Shown: piece by piece, positions 1 through 10,799 of the stretch | Layout of the letters: each line of letters opens with the position of its first letter | Numbering within the stretch: the stretch's first letter is position 1 | DNA from: Dermanyssus gallinae | Lineage: Eukaryota > Arthropoda > Arachnida > Mesostigmata > Dermanyssidae | Assembly: GCA_003439945.1 (NCBI GenBank) | Contig: QVRM01005597.1 | Span: 207,001-271,000 of the forward strand | Direction of reading: 5' to 3' | Length of the DNA stretch: 64,000 nucleotides | Program-made: the position numbers and the translations under genes | Notes under the pieces: model-generated | Seen by the model: only the letters and a program-made list of their open reading frames with translations | Told to the model about the DNA's origin: nothing | Database searches by the model: none

Positions 1-2500
1 GCGTTGGAGAAGGTGCTGCAGGCGTGCGGGGGGGGGGGGGCGCCGTATCGACAGTCGCCAGTTGTGACAACATTCAAAAATGGCGGTGACGACGACGACG
101 ACGGCGGCGGTAGAGCAGCGTGACAGTCTCTGTAGTGGCGGTGACGCTGACAAAGGTCAACGACGACTATGCATAAGACACGCCACCTGGGATTATCACG
201 CTTACGCTGCTGGAGATAGAAACCGATCATATAGCAGCAAAGGCAGCGATATCTCTAACAACAATGCAGCAGTAGCAACAGCAACAACATCATCAACAAC
301 AACAACAACATTTTGGAAGAGCTTTAAGGACGGGGTGGGGTTGTCGGACATGCTCCCTGCCCCCCAACATGTTTTCTCTTGCTCGTCTCACTCTCGCTTA
401 GTATCCCATATACGACCTCTGTAACATTCCCGATTCATTCGCTGACTTGCTCTTTTTCTGTCATATATATATATATATATAGGAAATGCGTCTTTACTAT
501 ACTATACAAGTGGATCACATGTAATACGTCACTTGGTGCGCCTTTCAGCGGCAACAACAACAGCAAAACAATCAACTGTAATTATTGGTTAGCATGAGTG
601 TTTTATTTAGGGAGAGGCCCAATTTCCAGAGTAGATGCTTTAGGTACGGTGTGCCGCGGTCTAACGTACGTTGAACGATACTGCGCTGAACAGAACTTAC
701 TGACCGAGCATGCTGGTGTTAAAAAAAAATCCACCGCAGGCGAGCTTCCTGTATAGGGCAGGACTTCATCGTTTCCTGCTGCGATCGGACATGTATGACC
801 TTCATAATGTCATGGGTCGAAGCATCCCTCCATGTTTGGTTGCTTCCGTTACGACGTAACGATCTATCTAAAACGAGGAAATTGACTACCTAGTGCTGTT
901 CTTAGCTTTTCGTGTCCATCGCTTTACTCCAGTCTCATCATGTACATTATTTTATTCCAAACCCACCATGTCCACCGTTTTACTCAAGAGCCTGAAAAAA
1001 TACTAATTGAACAACTTGCCTTTCTCGAGCAGCATTATATCTCTAATCAAGGACTTACCTGGTGTTTGCCGGACCTGAGACCACGGTCGACGGCAGGCAG
1101 TTGAACCAGCGGGAGAGACCATTTCGAAGGCCTTACTTTTACACACACCCACTATAAGGAATGAGACGCTGATGTAGCGTTTGGGGGATGGGTTATGGGT
1201 GCCGATGGAGGCTACTCTCTACCACATGGTGCATACCAGTTTTCAGGATTGCCACAATATGAATATGCGACTGATTTATTTATGGATTTAAACGTAAGCT
1301 ATTTATTAAAATAATGAACGCGCGTCGTGTCTGTGTTGGTTTGCGTGTACATGTATGTGAATGTGTCGGTTTGTGCGCGCGTTAATTTTCAATCAGTAAA
1401 GCCATACGAAGTGCAATATATATATATAGTCGGCCAATGACAGACACTCTTGCAAATAGCAAAGCCAACCTTCATGCAATGAATGAGGATTCCGATGCAC
1501 CGACCCGGCGCACACGGAGCAGAAACCGTGAAGAAGTGGAGCACGCCGATCGCCGGCGTCTTACGTCCGCATTCGACTCCTGCGGACGACCGGGAAACGT
1601 GCATATATACTCTGTCGCCGGACGAGCGAGAGCGTAAGCTATATTACTCCATGATACTCCTGCACAACTCACTGTGCACCCCCACCCCCGCCACCACGAC
1701 ATTCCGCCAATTTCAACCATGAACCGTGAACATTTTGTTGTGATACTTTGAATCACACACAGTTCCAAAGCGGTGCTGCACATCTCCAACTATATCTCCA
1801 ACATTGAATATGATTTTCTACAAACTCTTCTAGTGCAACAAGTGCCCAACACAACAACAATGTCGACTACAGCCATCTGCGGCTGAAGGCCGACATAGAA
1901 CACTTGCACTGTCAAAGCATCACCCACTACCCCCAAACTTGTTCTTGTGAAATTCTTACTATATCTCAATCGTAGTAATCTTGTACTCTCATTATTGGTA
2001 TCAATAGTATTACTACTATTATTATTGCTAACCAGCTACAAGGTAATCTCCACACGAGCCGCACTATTCGGTATCGGTATTTGGTTGCGACGATGAAGTC
2101 GCAAACGTATGCCGGATACCGACGACAGATATACTCGTACTTAAGCCACTCCATCCACCGATGTACTGTTTCTCGTCGGGCCTCACCGCCTTGGGGCTAA
2201 AATCTATATTTGTAAATAAACCGTCTGTGATCAGTACAGCAAAATAAACCTCTTGTTCTCATTGTGCTTCTGCAATTGCCGGTGACGCCAGGTGAGGCGT
2301 TTGTTGTTCAGGTGAATTCCTGCCGAATCGTAGGTAGCGTAGTATATAATGGATAAGAATGAGTGCCCAGGTAGCATATGTTAGTTTTTTGTCATTTCTT
2401 ACGCGTAGTTACCTGTCGATCTAAGTAGAGTGCCTGAAACCTTTACCGTTAGTTACCCTTAAGAATCTAAGTCAGTAATATATACGAGCAAATAAAAAAT
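1..2500. other. No gene recognised
   Basis: Contains a G-run (29-40), CAA/AAC-rich sequence (255-310), an (AT)n tract (462-481) and short open frames without recognisable similarity or coding bias. No transposon ends seen. Confidence 0.5.
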
Positions 2501-2529
2501 GTCTGATACAAATTTAGTAAAAGAGTATT

Positions 2530-3560
2530 TATTTTATCTTTCAGAGTTTTTGTTCTCTTCAAAATAACTCCCGTTCTTTGCAATGCACTTTATTCTCACG
2601 GTCTTTCCCACCCTTCGGAACGCTTTTTAAACGCGTCTGTCGGGATCGAGTTAAGTTGATGCTGCGATTTTTCTTTACCTCCTTTATAGTCTCAAAATTG
2701 CTCTCTTCAACTTTTTTCCCGTAGGAGAAATATACATATTTTATCCGTCCGTACAAAAAATCGCACAGAGCCAGGTCCGGCGAATAGGTAGGATGCGAAA
2801 ACATAGAACTAAAAATTTTCATCAGATAATCCGAAATCAGTAACCGATGACGCGTCGGTGCGTTGTTGTTGTGAAGGATTCGAGAACTGTTTGCCCAGAT
2901 TTTAGACCTCTTGCGTCGAACGGGCTCGCGCGATCTTCTTTAAGTTTCGCAGTAGTATTCACTATTGGCCGTACAACCAAGTGGCAAAAATTCGTGGTGG
3001 ATAATTTATTTGTAGTCGAAAACAATCAAACGAACCTCGATCTGCTCTGTCAGAGTATTTTTCTTTTGACTCTTTCGGAAACACCACTAAAAGGATTGGA
3101 TGTTAATTTACTAAAAGTTTTCTGAGTCATAAAATATTGGTCAAAACAGTTACAACTGATCCTTAAGATGTTTCCAATTCCTCAGCTATCACCTTGGTAG
3201 TTATTCGCCGATTGCTGAATACGACATCACAAAATTGTAAGCGTTTTTTCTGTTAATGACGTGAAAGGCCTTCCCGAACGGAGGTCACCCTTGGATTCCT
3301 CACGTCCGCTCCAAATCGGTGGAACTACGTATACACAGTGTTTCGGGGCACTGCTAGCTTACTATAGGCAGTTCCTAGCATTTCCACCAATTTAGAAGAT
3401 ATTACTTGGTTTTTAACATAGAACTTGGTGCAGATTCGTTGTTCCTTGAAAATCGCCTAAGTCGTTTTCTTCACTTGTTTGAACCAAACTCAAACAATAA
3501 AAGCTTCTACTGATTGACGCAAAGTTTGGCATGTGTGGAGCGTTTCGAAACAAAACAAAC
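2530..3560 (-). pseudogene. Decayed mariner-type transposase
   Basis: Reading the minus strand across several frames gives mariner transposase pieces in order: IAEELETS plus VVTVLTNIL (helix-turn-helix region, about 3130-3200), IHHEFLPLGCTANSEYYCE (about 2950-3000), LHHNNAPTRHRLL (second catalytic Asp replaced by Asn, about 2850), then HPTYSPDLALCDF (third Asp region, about 2760-2790). Stops and frameshifts separate them. Ends and terminal inverted repeats were not identified. A defective mariner relic of a lineage different from the 59-kb copy. Confidence 0.75.
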
Positions 3561-3599
3561 CGGAAAACCTGGTAGTTTGGGTTCAGTATTTAAAGATCA

Positions 3600-4024
3600 A
3601 AGAACTATAACTTGCCGATCCACCAGCGTTTACATATACAGGATCTATCATAATCGTATGTACTTTCTTTGAGGTTTGGTAGAACTCGGCAAGAAAATAA
3701 TTTTTCCCAATGGAAAGAGGGGCGGAAACGTCTTATTTCGTAGTGAGAATAAAATTTATAAAAGTAGTTATATCGCTTTTTCTCCTTTATAGTTGTAGCA
3801 AAATCTACGTTTGCGGGAAAGCCAGTCAACGCATGAAGAAACAATCTCACCGGCGCGTTCGGCGGCAAATTCTGCATAATCTGAACGATACCCGACGCAA
3901 GCTAGCAAAAGGCGTTTAGCTATATCAAGGAAAGTAAAAAAAAGTCGATATGTTGTTATGTCTTACGTGAAGCTTTCACATGCAGAACCACACAAAGAAC
4001 TCTAACTTGCCGATCCACCAGCGT

Positions 4025-4064
<40 letters not shown>

Positions 4065-4660
4065 GGTCTATCATAACCGTATGTGCCTCTTTTGAGGTTT
4101 GGTAGAACTCGGCAAGGAAATATTTTTTCTCAATGAAAGGAGGGGGCGGAAACGTCTTAGCAACATTTTACGGTTCGGAACGTGAAAGCTTTAACGTAGA
4201 ACGTCACAACAAAGGCTGTCGAGGAAGCTTTGTTGCTCGCCAACTACGTAATGCAGCGCCATCACATTGGTACGGAAATTATGAGTATTTTTGATTGCTT
4301 TTGCTGAATTTGCTATTACGAATAGTCTTTTGGGTGTAAATATTTTGTCGTAATGGCAAACATTATTTACGGCCTCTCGCTGGCTTGCGTTGGCTGTCAT
4401 TCAGATTATGCAGAAGATAGATTTTTTATAATCGGATCCTTCGTGCGTCGACATTGCTCTCTCGCACACATAGATTTTGCACAACTATGTACGAGAAAGA
4501 CAGGCATAATAACTACTTTTATAAATTTCATTCTCACCGCTATCCAAGGCATTTTTGCCCTCTCCTTCCATTTAGTTCCAAATTAATTTCCTGTCGAGTT
4601 CTAGCAAACCTTAACATAAGTACATACGATCATGATAGACCCTGTATATATAGCGTACTT
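3600..4660. repeat. Palindromic cluster of a non-coding repeat (foldback or MITE-like)
   Basis: Three related segments. A: 3600-3985, forward. C: 3999-4163, forward, repeating the first ~140 bp of A including CTTGCCGATCCACCAGCGT and AGGTTTGGTAGAACTCGGCA. B: about 4165-4655, the same element inverted. C and the end of B form inverted arms of about 100 bp (4061-4163 against 4555-4652) around a ~390-bp spacer. The outer motif is ACAGGGTCTATCAT next to TA-rich DNA, and the left arm follows an (AT)n tract (4029-4060). No coding capacity; it looks like a non-autonomous element duplicated and inverted. Confidence 0.7.
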
Positions 4661-4952
4661 AATAGGTCAAAGAGCCGTATCATATATAACCGGCACATCT
4701 AGGGACAATAAGAAGCTGCAAATACAACGTAACAAGATTTTCTTACTCTAACATACCTTCTCTATTTATAATGTAGATATTAGGTCAGGCTTAGATAGTC
4801 GGTCCACAATCTATACGTAACCGATAGTTGATTTCTTTCTTCCTCTCTCTTCTCTCCCGGTCTCTTCTTTGAAGACAGGTCTACATATAACAGAAAAAGG
4901 AGGTGACATATTTTGAACGCATTCGAGTAAAATTATGTATACCTACCTCCCG

Positions 4953-5057
4953 ACTCAGTGATGAAAAGCAATCGATTCAGTAATGCAAAAATTAACCAGA
5001 ATCTGGCATCGAATAAACGGACGCGTTAAATTGCATAAGGTGAATTAGATACATAAG
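4953..5057 (+). repeat. Copy 1 of a ~100-bp diverged direct repeat
   Basis: Shares the succession CAATCGATTCAGTAATGC, TTAACCAGA, AATAAACG, GCGTTAAATTGCATAA and GAATTAG with 5364-5463 at about 70 percent identity by eye. It lies about 110 bp before an (ATT)n tract. Function unknown. Confidence 0.6.
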
Positions 5058-5162
5058 GTAGATGGACTACAGAATTAGAGACAAAAGGTAGGTGGGCTAA
5101 TTTGCAGGTAAAATCCTCGCTTCAAGCGCGCGTCAGTGTAGTGGTACGTCGAATAATAACTA

Positions 5163-5163
<1 letters not shown>

Positions 5164-5199
<36 letters not shown>
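5164..5199. repeat. (ATT)n microsatellite
   Basis: About 12 ATT units between the two diverged direct repeats. Confidence 0.95.
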
Positions 5200-5363
5200 G
5201 ATTTAGCAATTAGATGCACAGCTTAGATGTGCACCTTTTGAAAAACAAGGTGGCGGTGCACGCTGAACAAGCAGTACGCTAGTACTGATGCAGACTGCCC
5301 GCGGAAACCGTATCGAGAGCCCAACCGCAGAGTTTGCGTAGAGGACCACAAGACCACGCACAC

Positions 5364-5463
5364 CTCTTAGTCAAAAGGAATCGATCCAGCAATGCGAAAG
5401 GTAACCAGAGTCCACCTCCTTTCAATAAGCGAACGCGCATTTTGCATTACGCGAATTAGTATT
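5364..5463 (+). repeat. Copy 2 of a ~100-bp diverged direct repeat
   Basis: Partner of 4953-5057. It ends about 10 bp before the (ATT)n tract at 5473, at the 3' side of the intact retrotransposon. Confidence 0.6.
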
Positions 5464-5472
5464 GGCAGGAAC

Positions 5473-5473
5473 A

Positions 5474-5518
<45 letters not shown>

Positions 5519-5519
5519 T
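5473..5519. repeat. (ATT)n microsatellite at the 3' end of the intact retrotransposon
   Basis: About 15 units. It directly follows the element's 3' UTR on the minus strand. Confidence 0.95.
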
Positions 5520-8500
5520 ATTAAATTTTTCAGTAGTTCCCTACAATTGTGGGACCCAAACGTGTACCCGCGTAGGCTCACCCCCCCCCCCTTCTCAATC
5601 CATAGAGCCGATGATAGCGGCGGCGTTTCCCCTACACACTGCGAGCGAGAGTTGCTGACGCAGAAACTCGCCCTCGCGCTGGTCACCCGTGTTAGCACTA
5701 ATTTTGACACCTAGGTCTTTGAGAAGGATACTTGTGCTCTTGCTGATCCTGCCCATCGTTTCCATGGCGACGGGTACGAAGTGATATCTCCTCCCAAAAT
5801 CAGAGTATTTGCGTTTCTTTGCGATCTCGGCATGTTCAGCAACCCACCCTGACCTGATGGCGCTGTGCATCACGTATGACGGAGCCACTGTACATGATAC
5901 CGTGGCATCCCATACCAGGCATTTGCCGTTGGACCATGGCGGGATGGTGACGCCGTCTGGTCTTTTGTCGTCTTCGAGGCCCAACCTGGGCTCCAGGGTG
6001 TTTGGTATACCGGCTCTACGAAGAGCCTTCTTTAGGATCGCGTTGATTTCCGCGTGCCTGGGAGCCCTACCAGGGCTTTTAGTGCAGCTCAAAGGGTGCA
6101 GTCCGTCCTCATCCACTGTTTTTCCACACGCCTTATACTCGTATGGCTCACATATGGGAGCGCCTATTCTCAGAGCGGCCACCATGCGGAAGGAGGTGTT
6201 GTCCAGCATGGTGCCCAGCTGTGATGAAGGAAGTGCTCTTAGGAAGCCACTGCTGAAAGTGTCACGGGCAGCTATGAATACCGCTCTCTCTGTCGGGGAT
6301 TGGATGTCATCTAAGATCGTGCGAGCGGTCGTTTGACACTTGTAGCTGTCAAGCATGTGCTGTGTAGGGTGTTGCTCCCAAGGGCCAGGGCCTATCGCTT
6401 GTCTAGCTGCCAGCTCAGCTTTGTCCCTCCTTCCGCGCAGCACAGAATGAACATCCGGTTCTAGCAACGTCTCTGCAAGCCCCGAGAACTCTATGTTAGA
6501 GGCCGCGTAGCACAACGAAGCAAGCTCTGCCACGGACCTTAGTCCCAATCCTCCTTCGCTGAGAGGAAGTGTGGCCCTTTCCCAGGATCTGTCGGTAAGG
6601 GCCACGTTTAGAACTTCACTCAGTATCTCCTTTGCCACCTCGTCAAATGCTTGCAAATTATCACAGTGGTGGCCTGTGGGGGACGTGCGTAGAATGTAGT
6701 TTAGCCTAGGTAATCCTAGGCTGTATCTCCATAGGCATAATGTAGCCTGTGCGTGCATCGCCAATAGCCGAGTTTTGACACACCGGAGGGCGTCCCGCTT
6801 ATCCAGGATAGTTTTCGAGATCTTCCGAGATCCAATGGGCGCTCCCAGGACTTCTAGATCAGGCAACTCAATTATCTTTGTACCGGGCAGGGCGTCTGCA
6901 ATGAGTTTGCATGCCTCAGCCTGCTGGTGGGAGGTTCCACCTACAGCTATGACCTCGCATTTTGAGGCGTTAAGAGTTAAGCCTCCCTCCTCAGCAAACT
7001 GTAGCACTTCGCGTATGTCGGAGGCCACTATGTTCGCCGGGCCGCCTAGTATACCATCGTCTAGGTACCACACATTTAGTGAACTTTTCATGCGGGACAC
7101 TAATCCTGAGATTCCTAAACTAAATAAAGCGGGCCCAATCGGATCTCCCTGTTGTACTCCGTTGGCTGAGAGAAGAGGCTTTTTCTCTCCCCAGGACAGC
7201 AGTGATGGCGTGCCGTAGCTCTGCCACGCTAAGCGAAACATTTGTGGAACTTTCGCTTTAACTTCATTAAGGATAACATCGCGTCGGATGGTGTTGAAGG
7301 CGTTTCGGAAATCCAGTTTTACCAGGACTCGTGGGGGTCCCTCTGCCTCCGTGAAAGCCCGAGTTGCGTGTGCTGCAGCGTCAGCTCCGCCTTTAACTGA
7401 AACGCCAATCTGGTGAGGTGCCACCGCCTTCACGATTGCCGTCCTATTGATGGCAATCGCTACTTTGGCAACCAGCCTACGTAAAGTAAGGCCGCATGCT
7501 ATCGGTCTAATGGAACCGTCTTTTTTCTTCAGGGCTGTCAGATCTGCCCCATAGAAGATTGGGTGGCAAAAACTTGGCAGCCTGCCACTTAGAGTCAAGT
7601 TAGTCAGACAGCGCAGTTCCGCTAGCAGTCTTTCGGAAGAAGGTATTGTGCTGTCCAACATATCTCTCAGATGTCGAGGACGTAATCCATCCAGTCCAGG
7701 GCCAGATGCTAGTGAGAAGGAGCGAACCGCATTAACTACGAGCTGTGCCGGAACGATGAAAGGCTCATCCGTGGGAGGTTGCTCAAAGTTGATCAAGCGG
7801 TCCCTGACGTAAGCCGGAGGAGAGGGATGCTTGCTTCTAAGCTCCTGAGTCGTGCGGTCATCGGGCAATGCGAAAGACTCTGCCGAAAGTAGAGTGCGTG
7901 CGGCGGAGCGTATGTCTCCCTCAGCTAACTTGCGTTCTGCCCTTGCGGCAATCTGGCGGTCGGTGAGGTGCTCCTTGCGCGACTGTGTGAGGCTGTGGTG
8001 CGGTCTATCAGAAAGATTATCCAGCGTCTTCCATTGGAAATCTGTTATGTTCTTCCTAATTACTTGGCACAATGTGATGTCGTTGCTTTTCAGTTCTGGA
8101 ATATGCAACATGAGTGTCGGCAAAGTCATTAATCTGTGCCAGGATTCAGCGTCTAGTCTCGAGTTGAAGTGAGAGAGGGCTTCCGCGTAAGCTGCGCAAC
8201 AGATTTCCCTGACTCCTCTCGGGATTATCCTGACTAGCTTCGTGCTTTTGCGAGCACGAACTAGGATACGGGTAAACATTTTTGGATCGTTGTCAGAGGT
8301 AATGTCGGCTGGGTCTCGCTGGTCCTGGGTCGAAGTATGTGGAGCGGAGCCATCGGGTGGCCGGTCAAAGGAATGTGTGTGGGTTTGTCCTCCGTGAACA
8401 CGGGTTTTATGTATGTGCAATCCGCGCAGCGATTTTACGGACTTTCTACAGACTTCGCAGATGAATTTTAGCTGGGGACGGGTTTGGAGATAATCGGGAT

Positions 8501-8526
8501 TCGGTTTAGGGGGTTTGCTGTTCATT
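5520..8526 (-). mobile_element. Full-ORF non-LTR retrotransposon in (ATT)n
   Basis: The element runs from the ATG next to (AAT)n at 8527 to a 3' UTR of about 75 nt that joins (AAT)n at 5520. The 3' UTR contains ACAATTGTA and ends AATTTAATAAATAATAAT; the same terminal motifs occur in the two short copies at 52.3-52.8 kb. No poly(A) tail other than the triplet repeat. Targeting of (TAA)n is known for Dong (R4 clade), which also has a restriction-like endonuclease; that this element targets the same repeat is inferred from three insertions. Confidence 0.85.
5595..8525 (-). CDS. Retrotransposon polyprotein: C2H2 finger, reverse transcriptase, restriction-like endonuclease
   Basis: 976 codons, uninterrupted. 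Residues 22-46: C2H2 finger (CEVC, 12 residues, HKTRVH), as in R2/R4-type elements. Central reverse transcriptase: KKKDGSIRPIACG, LVKLDFRNAFNTIRRD (about 400), NGVQQGDPIGPALFS, and the catalytic WYLDDGILGG at about 486-495 (YLDD form). C-terminus: Cys/His motif CGKTVDEDGLHPLSC (about 797-811), then KRPDGVTIPPW and LVWDATVS (about 852-872), the PD-(D/E)XK nuclease core, ending RQQLSLAVCRGNAAAIIGSMD. It would nick the target and reverse transcribe its own RNA there. An in-frame TAA formed by the flanking repeat precedes the ATG, fixing the start. Intact, so recently inserted and possibly active. Confidence 0.93.
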   Translation of the reverse strand: MNSKPPKPNPDYLQTRPQLKFICEVCRKSVKSLRGLHIHKTRVHGGQTHTHSFDRPPDGSAPHTSTQDQRDPADITSDNDPKMFTRILVRARKSTKLVRIIPRGVREICCAAYAEALSHFNSRLDAESWHRLMTLPTLMLHIPELKSNDITLCQVIRKNITDFQWKTLDNLSDRPHHSLTQSRKEHLTDRQIAARAERKLAEGDIRSAARTLLSAESFALPDDRTTQELRSKHPSPPAYVRDRLINFEQPPTDEPFIVPAQLVVNAVRSFSLASGPGLDGLRPRHLRDMLDSTIPSSERLLAELRCLTNLTLSGRLPSFCHPIFYGADLTALKKKDGSIRPIACGLTLRRLVAKVAIAINRTAIVKAVAPHQIGVSVKGGADAAAHATRAFTEAEGPPRVLVKLDFRNAFNTIRRDVILNEVKAKVPQMFRLAWQSYGTPSLLSWGEKKPLLSANGVQQGDPIGPALFSLGISGLVSRMKSSLNVWYLDDGILGGPANIVASDIREVLQFAEEGGLTLNASKCEVIAVGGTSHQQAEACKLIADALPGTKIIELPDLEVLGAPIGSRKISKTILDKRDALRCVKTRLLAMHAQATLCLWRYSLGLPRLNYILRTSPTGHHCDNLQAFDEVAKEILSEVLNVALTDRSWERATLPLSEGGLGLRSVAELASLCYAASNIEFSGLAETLLEPDVHSVLRGRRDKAELAARQAIGPGPWEQHPTQHMLDSYKCQTTARTILDDIQSPTERAVFIAARDTFSSGFLRALPSSQLGTMLDNTSFRMVAALRIGAPICEPYEYKACGKTVDEDGLHPLSCTKSPGRAPRHAEINAILKKALRRAGIPNTLEPRLGLEDDKRPDGVTIPPWSNGKCLVWDATVSCTVAPSYVMHSAIRSGWVAEHAEIAKKRKYSDFGRRYHFVPVAMETMGRISKSTSILLKDLGVKISANTGDQREGEFLRQQLSLAVCRGNAAAIIGSMD

Positions 8527-8527
8527 G

Positions 8528-8598
<71 letters not shown>

Positions 8599-8669
8599 CA
8601 CTATTACTATTGTTATTATCACTATCACTATTGTTATTATCACTATCACTATTATTATTATTATTATTT
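8527..8669. repeat. (ATT)n and (TCACTATTATTG)n microsatellite at the retrotransposon 5' end
   Basis: Pure ATT units to about 8598, then an interrupted TCACTATTATTG motif back to ATT. It abuts the start codon side of the element with no intervening 5' UTR. Confidence 0.95.
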
Positions 8670-8681
8670 CGTACAGTGAAA

Positions 8682-8803
8682 CAAAGTGGGCGCTGGCTTG
8701 GCTGTAACTATCGTCTTCTTAATTCTTGCCTTTTCAAAGGAAAACGTCGTTTCCATTGTCGGCGCGATGAGTTGTTGATATAACTGTTGGCGCCACTTTG
8801 TAG
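8682..8803. repeat. ~120-bp segment with short terminal inverted repeats
   Basis: Starts ACAAAGTGGGCGCTGGC and ends GTTGGCGCCACTTTGT, imperfect inverted ends of about 16 bp. Possibly a tiny MITE relic. GGGCGCTGG also occurs near 22130. Confidence 0.45.
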
Positions 8804-8809
8804 ATTAGA

Positions 8810-10150
8810 TGTTCCAACGTCAAATTTTAGTTGAGCAGCCGTTAGAATTTGGCTGGTGACGCACGTGCATGACGCATGCACGCGGGCGTCATGCATATCC
8901 GAAACATTTCATAGAAAAAACATGAGCCGTAGATGTCGTAGGTAGAGTATGTATGTTGTGCGACAAACACGAGAAGGATAAACACACCTTGCTTCAATGT
9001 CCGCGACTTTATAAAAGACAAAACCGATTCAATTAAATAATGTTTACTTGTTTTATAAATGTATACCCTGTCAAGCCCGTACGTTAATCCTGATAAAAAA
9101 TTAAGCACAAAGAACCTTACTACTGAAAAACAGACAATCTTAGAGCCTTAGCTATTTTCCCGTATAGAATAATCCGTCCATTTCTGTTTCGTTTATATGC
9201 GTCGTGAACGTCGTCCCTATGATGAACCCGAACGTTAGATACGGATTAACAAACTCCAGCAATTGGTCGCAACAACGTAACGTCTCTGGTAATCGACCTT
9301 AATTCGACCTGAATTTTATGGCTTTGCTGTTCCGCTCAGGGGAGAGTTACCCACATCTGCCCTGATAGAATAATTGCACCAGCAGACTACAGAGGGCTTT
9401 TTTTTTAATTATTTCACCAGCCGTTCGAATTTGAATGGCAGCGGCATGCCGCTTGAAGCCTACGGGCCGTTACGCGGGTGGTTTCGTTTTGTTTCACCAT
9501 GTCGTGTGGATCTTCACAGCCTCATGGCTGCTCGTGCCTCTGTCGCATGGCCACACACAGTACACTAAATTGATCACTGAGTTACAGGCATCACTCTCGT
9601 ATGTTAGTTCATGGGTTTACCAACCTGCACACACATGAATATTATTATTATTATTATTATTCACGGAGATAGACCACAACGACACAATTTATGACCAATA
9701 TAAAAAAAGATAAGCAGAAACCGAAAAAAGAAGACACACGAGTGATTGTCGACCAAGTGTTTCTTGTTCATTTGTTGCCTCGCAATCGCTTCCAATCTTG
9801 CACACTTTTCTTGCCATTTCTCTTTCTCTCTCTCTCTCTCTCTCGCGCGCGCTCGCTCTCTGTCACTAGTAGATGTCACTCACTTGAAATTACAATTGTT
9901 GTCTTTATCATTCATCTACATGAAGAAGCAAACGTACTTATTGTTGTTGTTGTTGTTGTTGTACACAGGGAAGGAAGGGCGCATTCGACTTCATTCGACA
10001 TTTGCCGCCGCCGTCGTCGCCGACGCCCATATTCTTCTTATCAGCTAACTAATCAAGCTTCAATTCGTCAAGACCTTAGGACCTTTATCTGTCATAATCA
10101 TTATCATCATCGTCGTCATCATAATCGCTAGCTAAAAGCCTGTATATGTA
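8810..10150. other. No gene recognised
   Basis: Contains a GC palindrome-rich patch (8865-8900, GACGCATGCACGCGGGCGTCATGC), (ATT)n at 9642-9661, (CT)n at 9821-9845 and (GTT)n at 9940-9962. Nothing identifiable as coding. Confidence 0.5.
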
Positions 10151-10156
10151 CGTATG

Positions 10157-10158
<2 letters not shown>

Positions 10159-10202
<44 letters not shown>
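10159..10202. repeat. (AT)n microsatellite
   Basis: About 22 dinucleotide units. Confidence 0.95.
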
Positions 10203-10206
<4 letters not shown>

Positions 10207-10665
10207 CGTATGTGTATATGCGGGTGTAAATGTCTTCGTTTCGTATTAGTAGTGTGTGTGTGTCTGCGTGTATCTCTTGGTACGTAGCTCGTTAACTAAC
10301 AAACTTACTAACTAACTATGTATACAATATCTAAATACGTCATCGAACTGGCTAGTCGCTTCACCCAACCGCCGTTCAACGTGCCGGTTTGGGCACGGCT
10401 ACAGCCGGACATTTCCTCGTACAGTTTTGCTATTGTTATTTGTTGCTGTAGTAGCGTTGTTGTTGCTGCTGCTGCTGTTGTTGTAGCTGCAGATCCGGTT
10501 CGGCTGGGTGGGCGAACTCTCCAAGCTATTCTACTATAAATGTCACCTCCCACTGCCCAGCCATGTTTTGTGTATTTATGTATGTGGGTGTGTATCGTGC
10601 GATGTACGGTACGGTAGCAACTACAATGCTACCACTAGTTGTTGTTCATTTGCCTTTCTGTATAT

Positions 10666-10790
<125 letters not shown>

Positions 10791-10799
10791 CGCTTATAG

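Noticed and set aside
5809..8172. Plus-strand frames of 106-175 codons
   Set aside because: Antisense of the 976-codon retrotransposon ORF.
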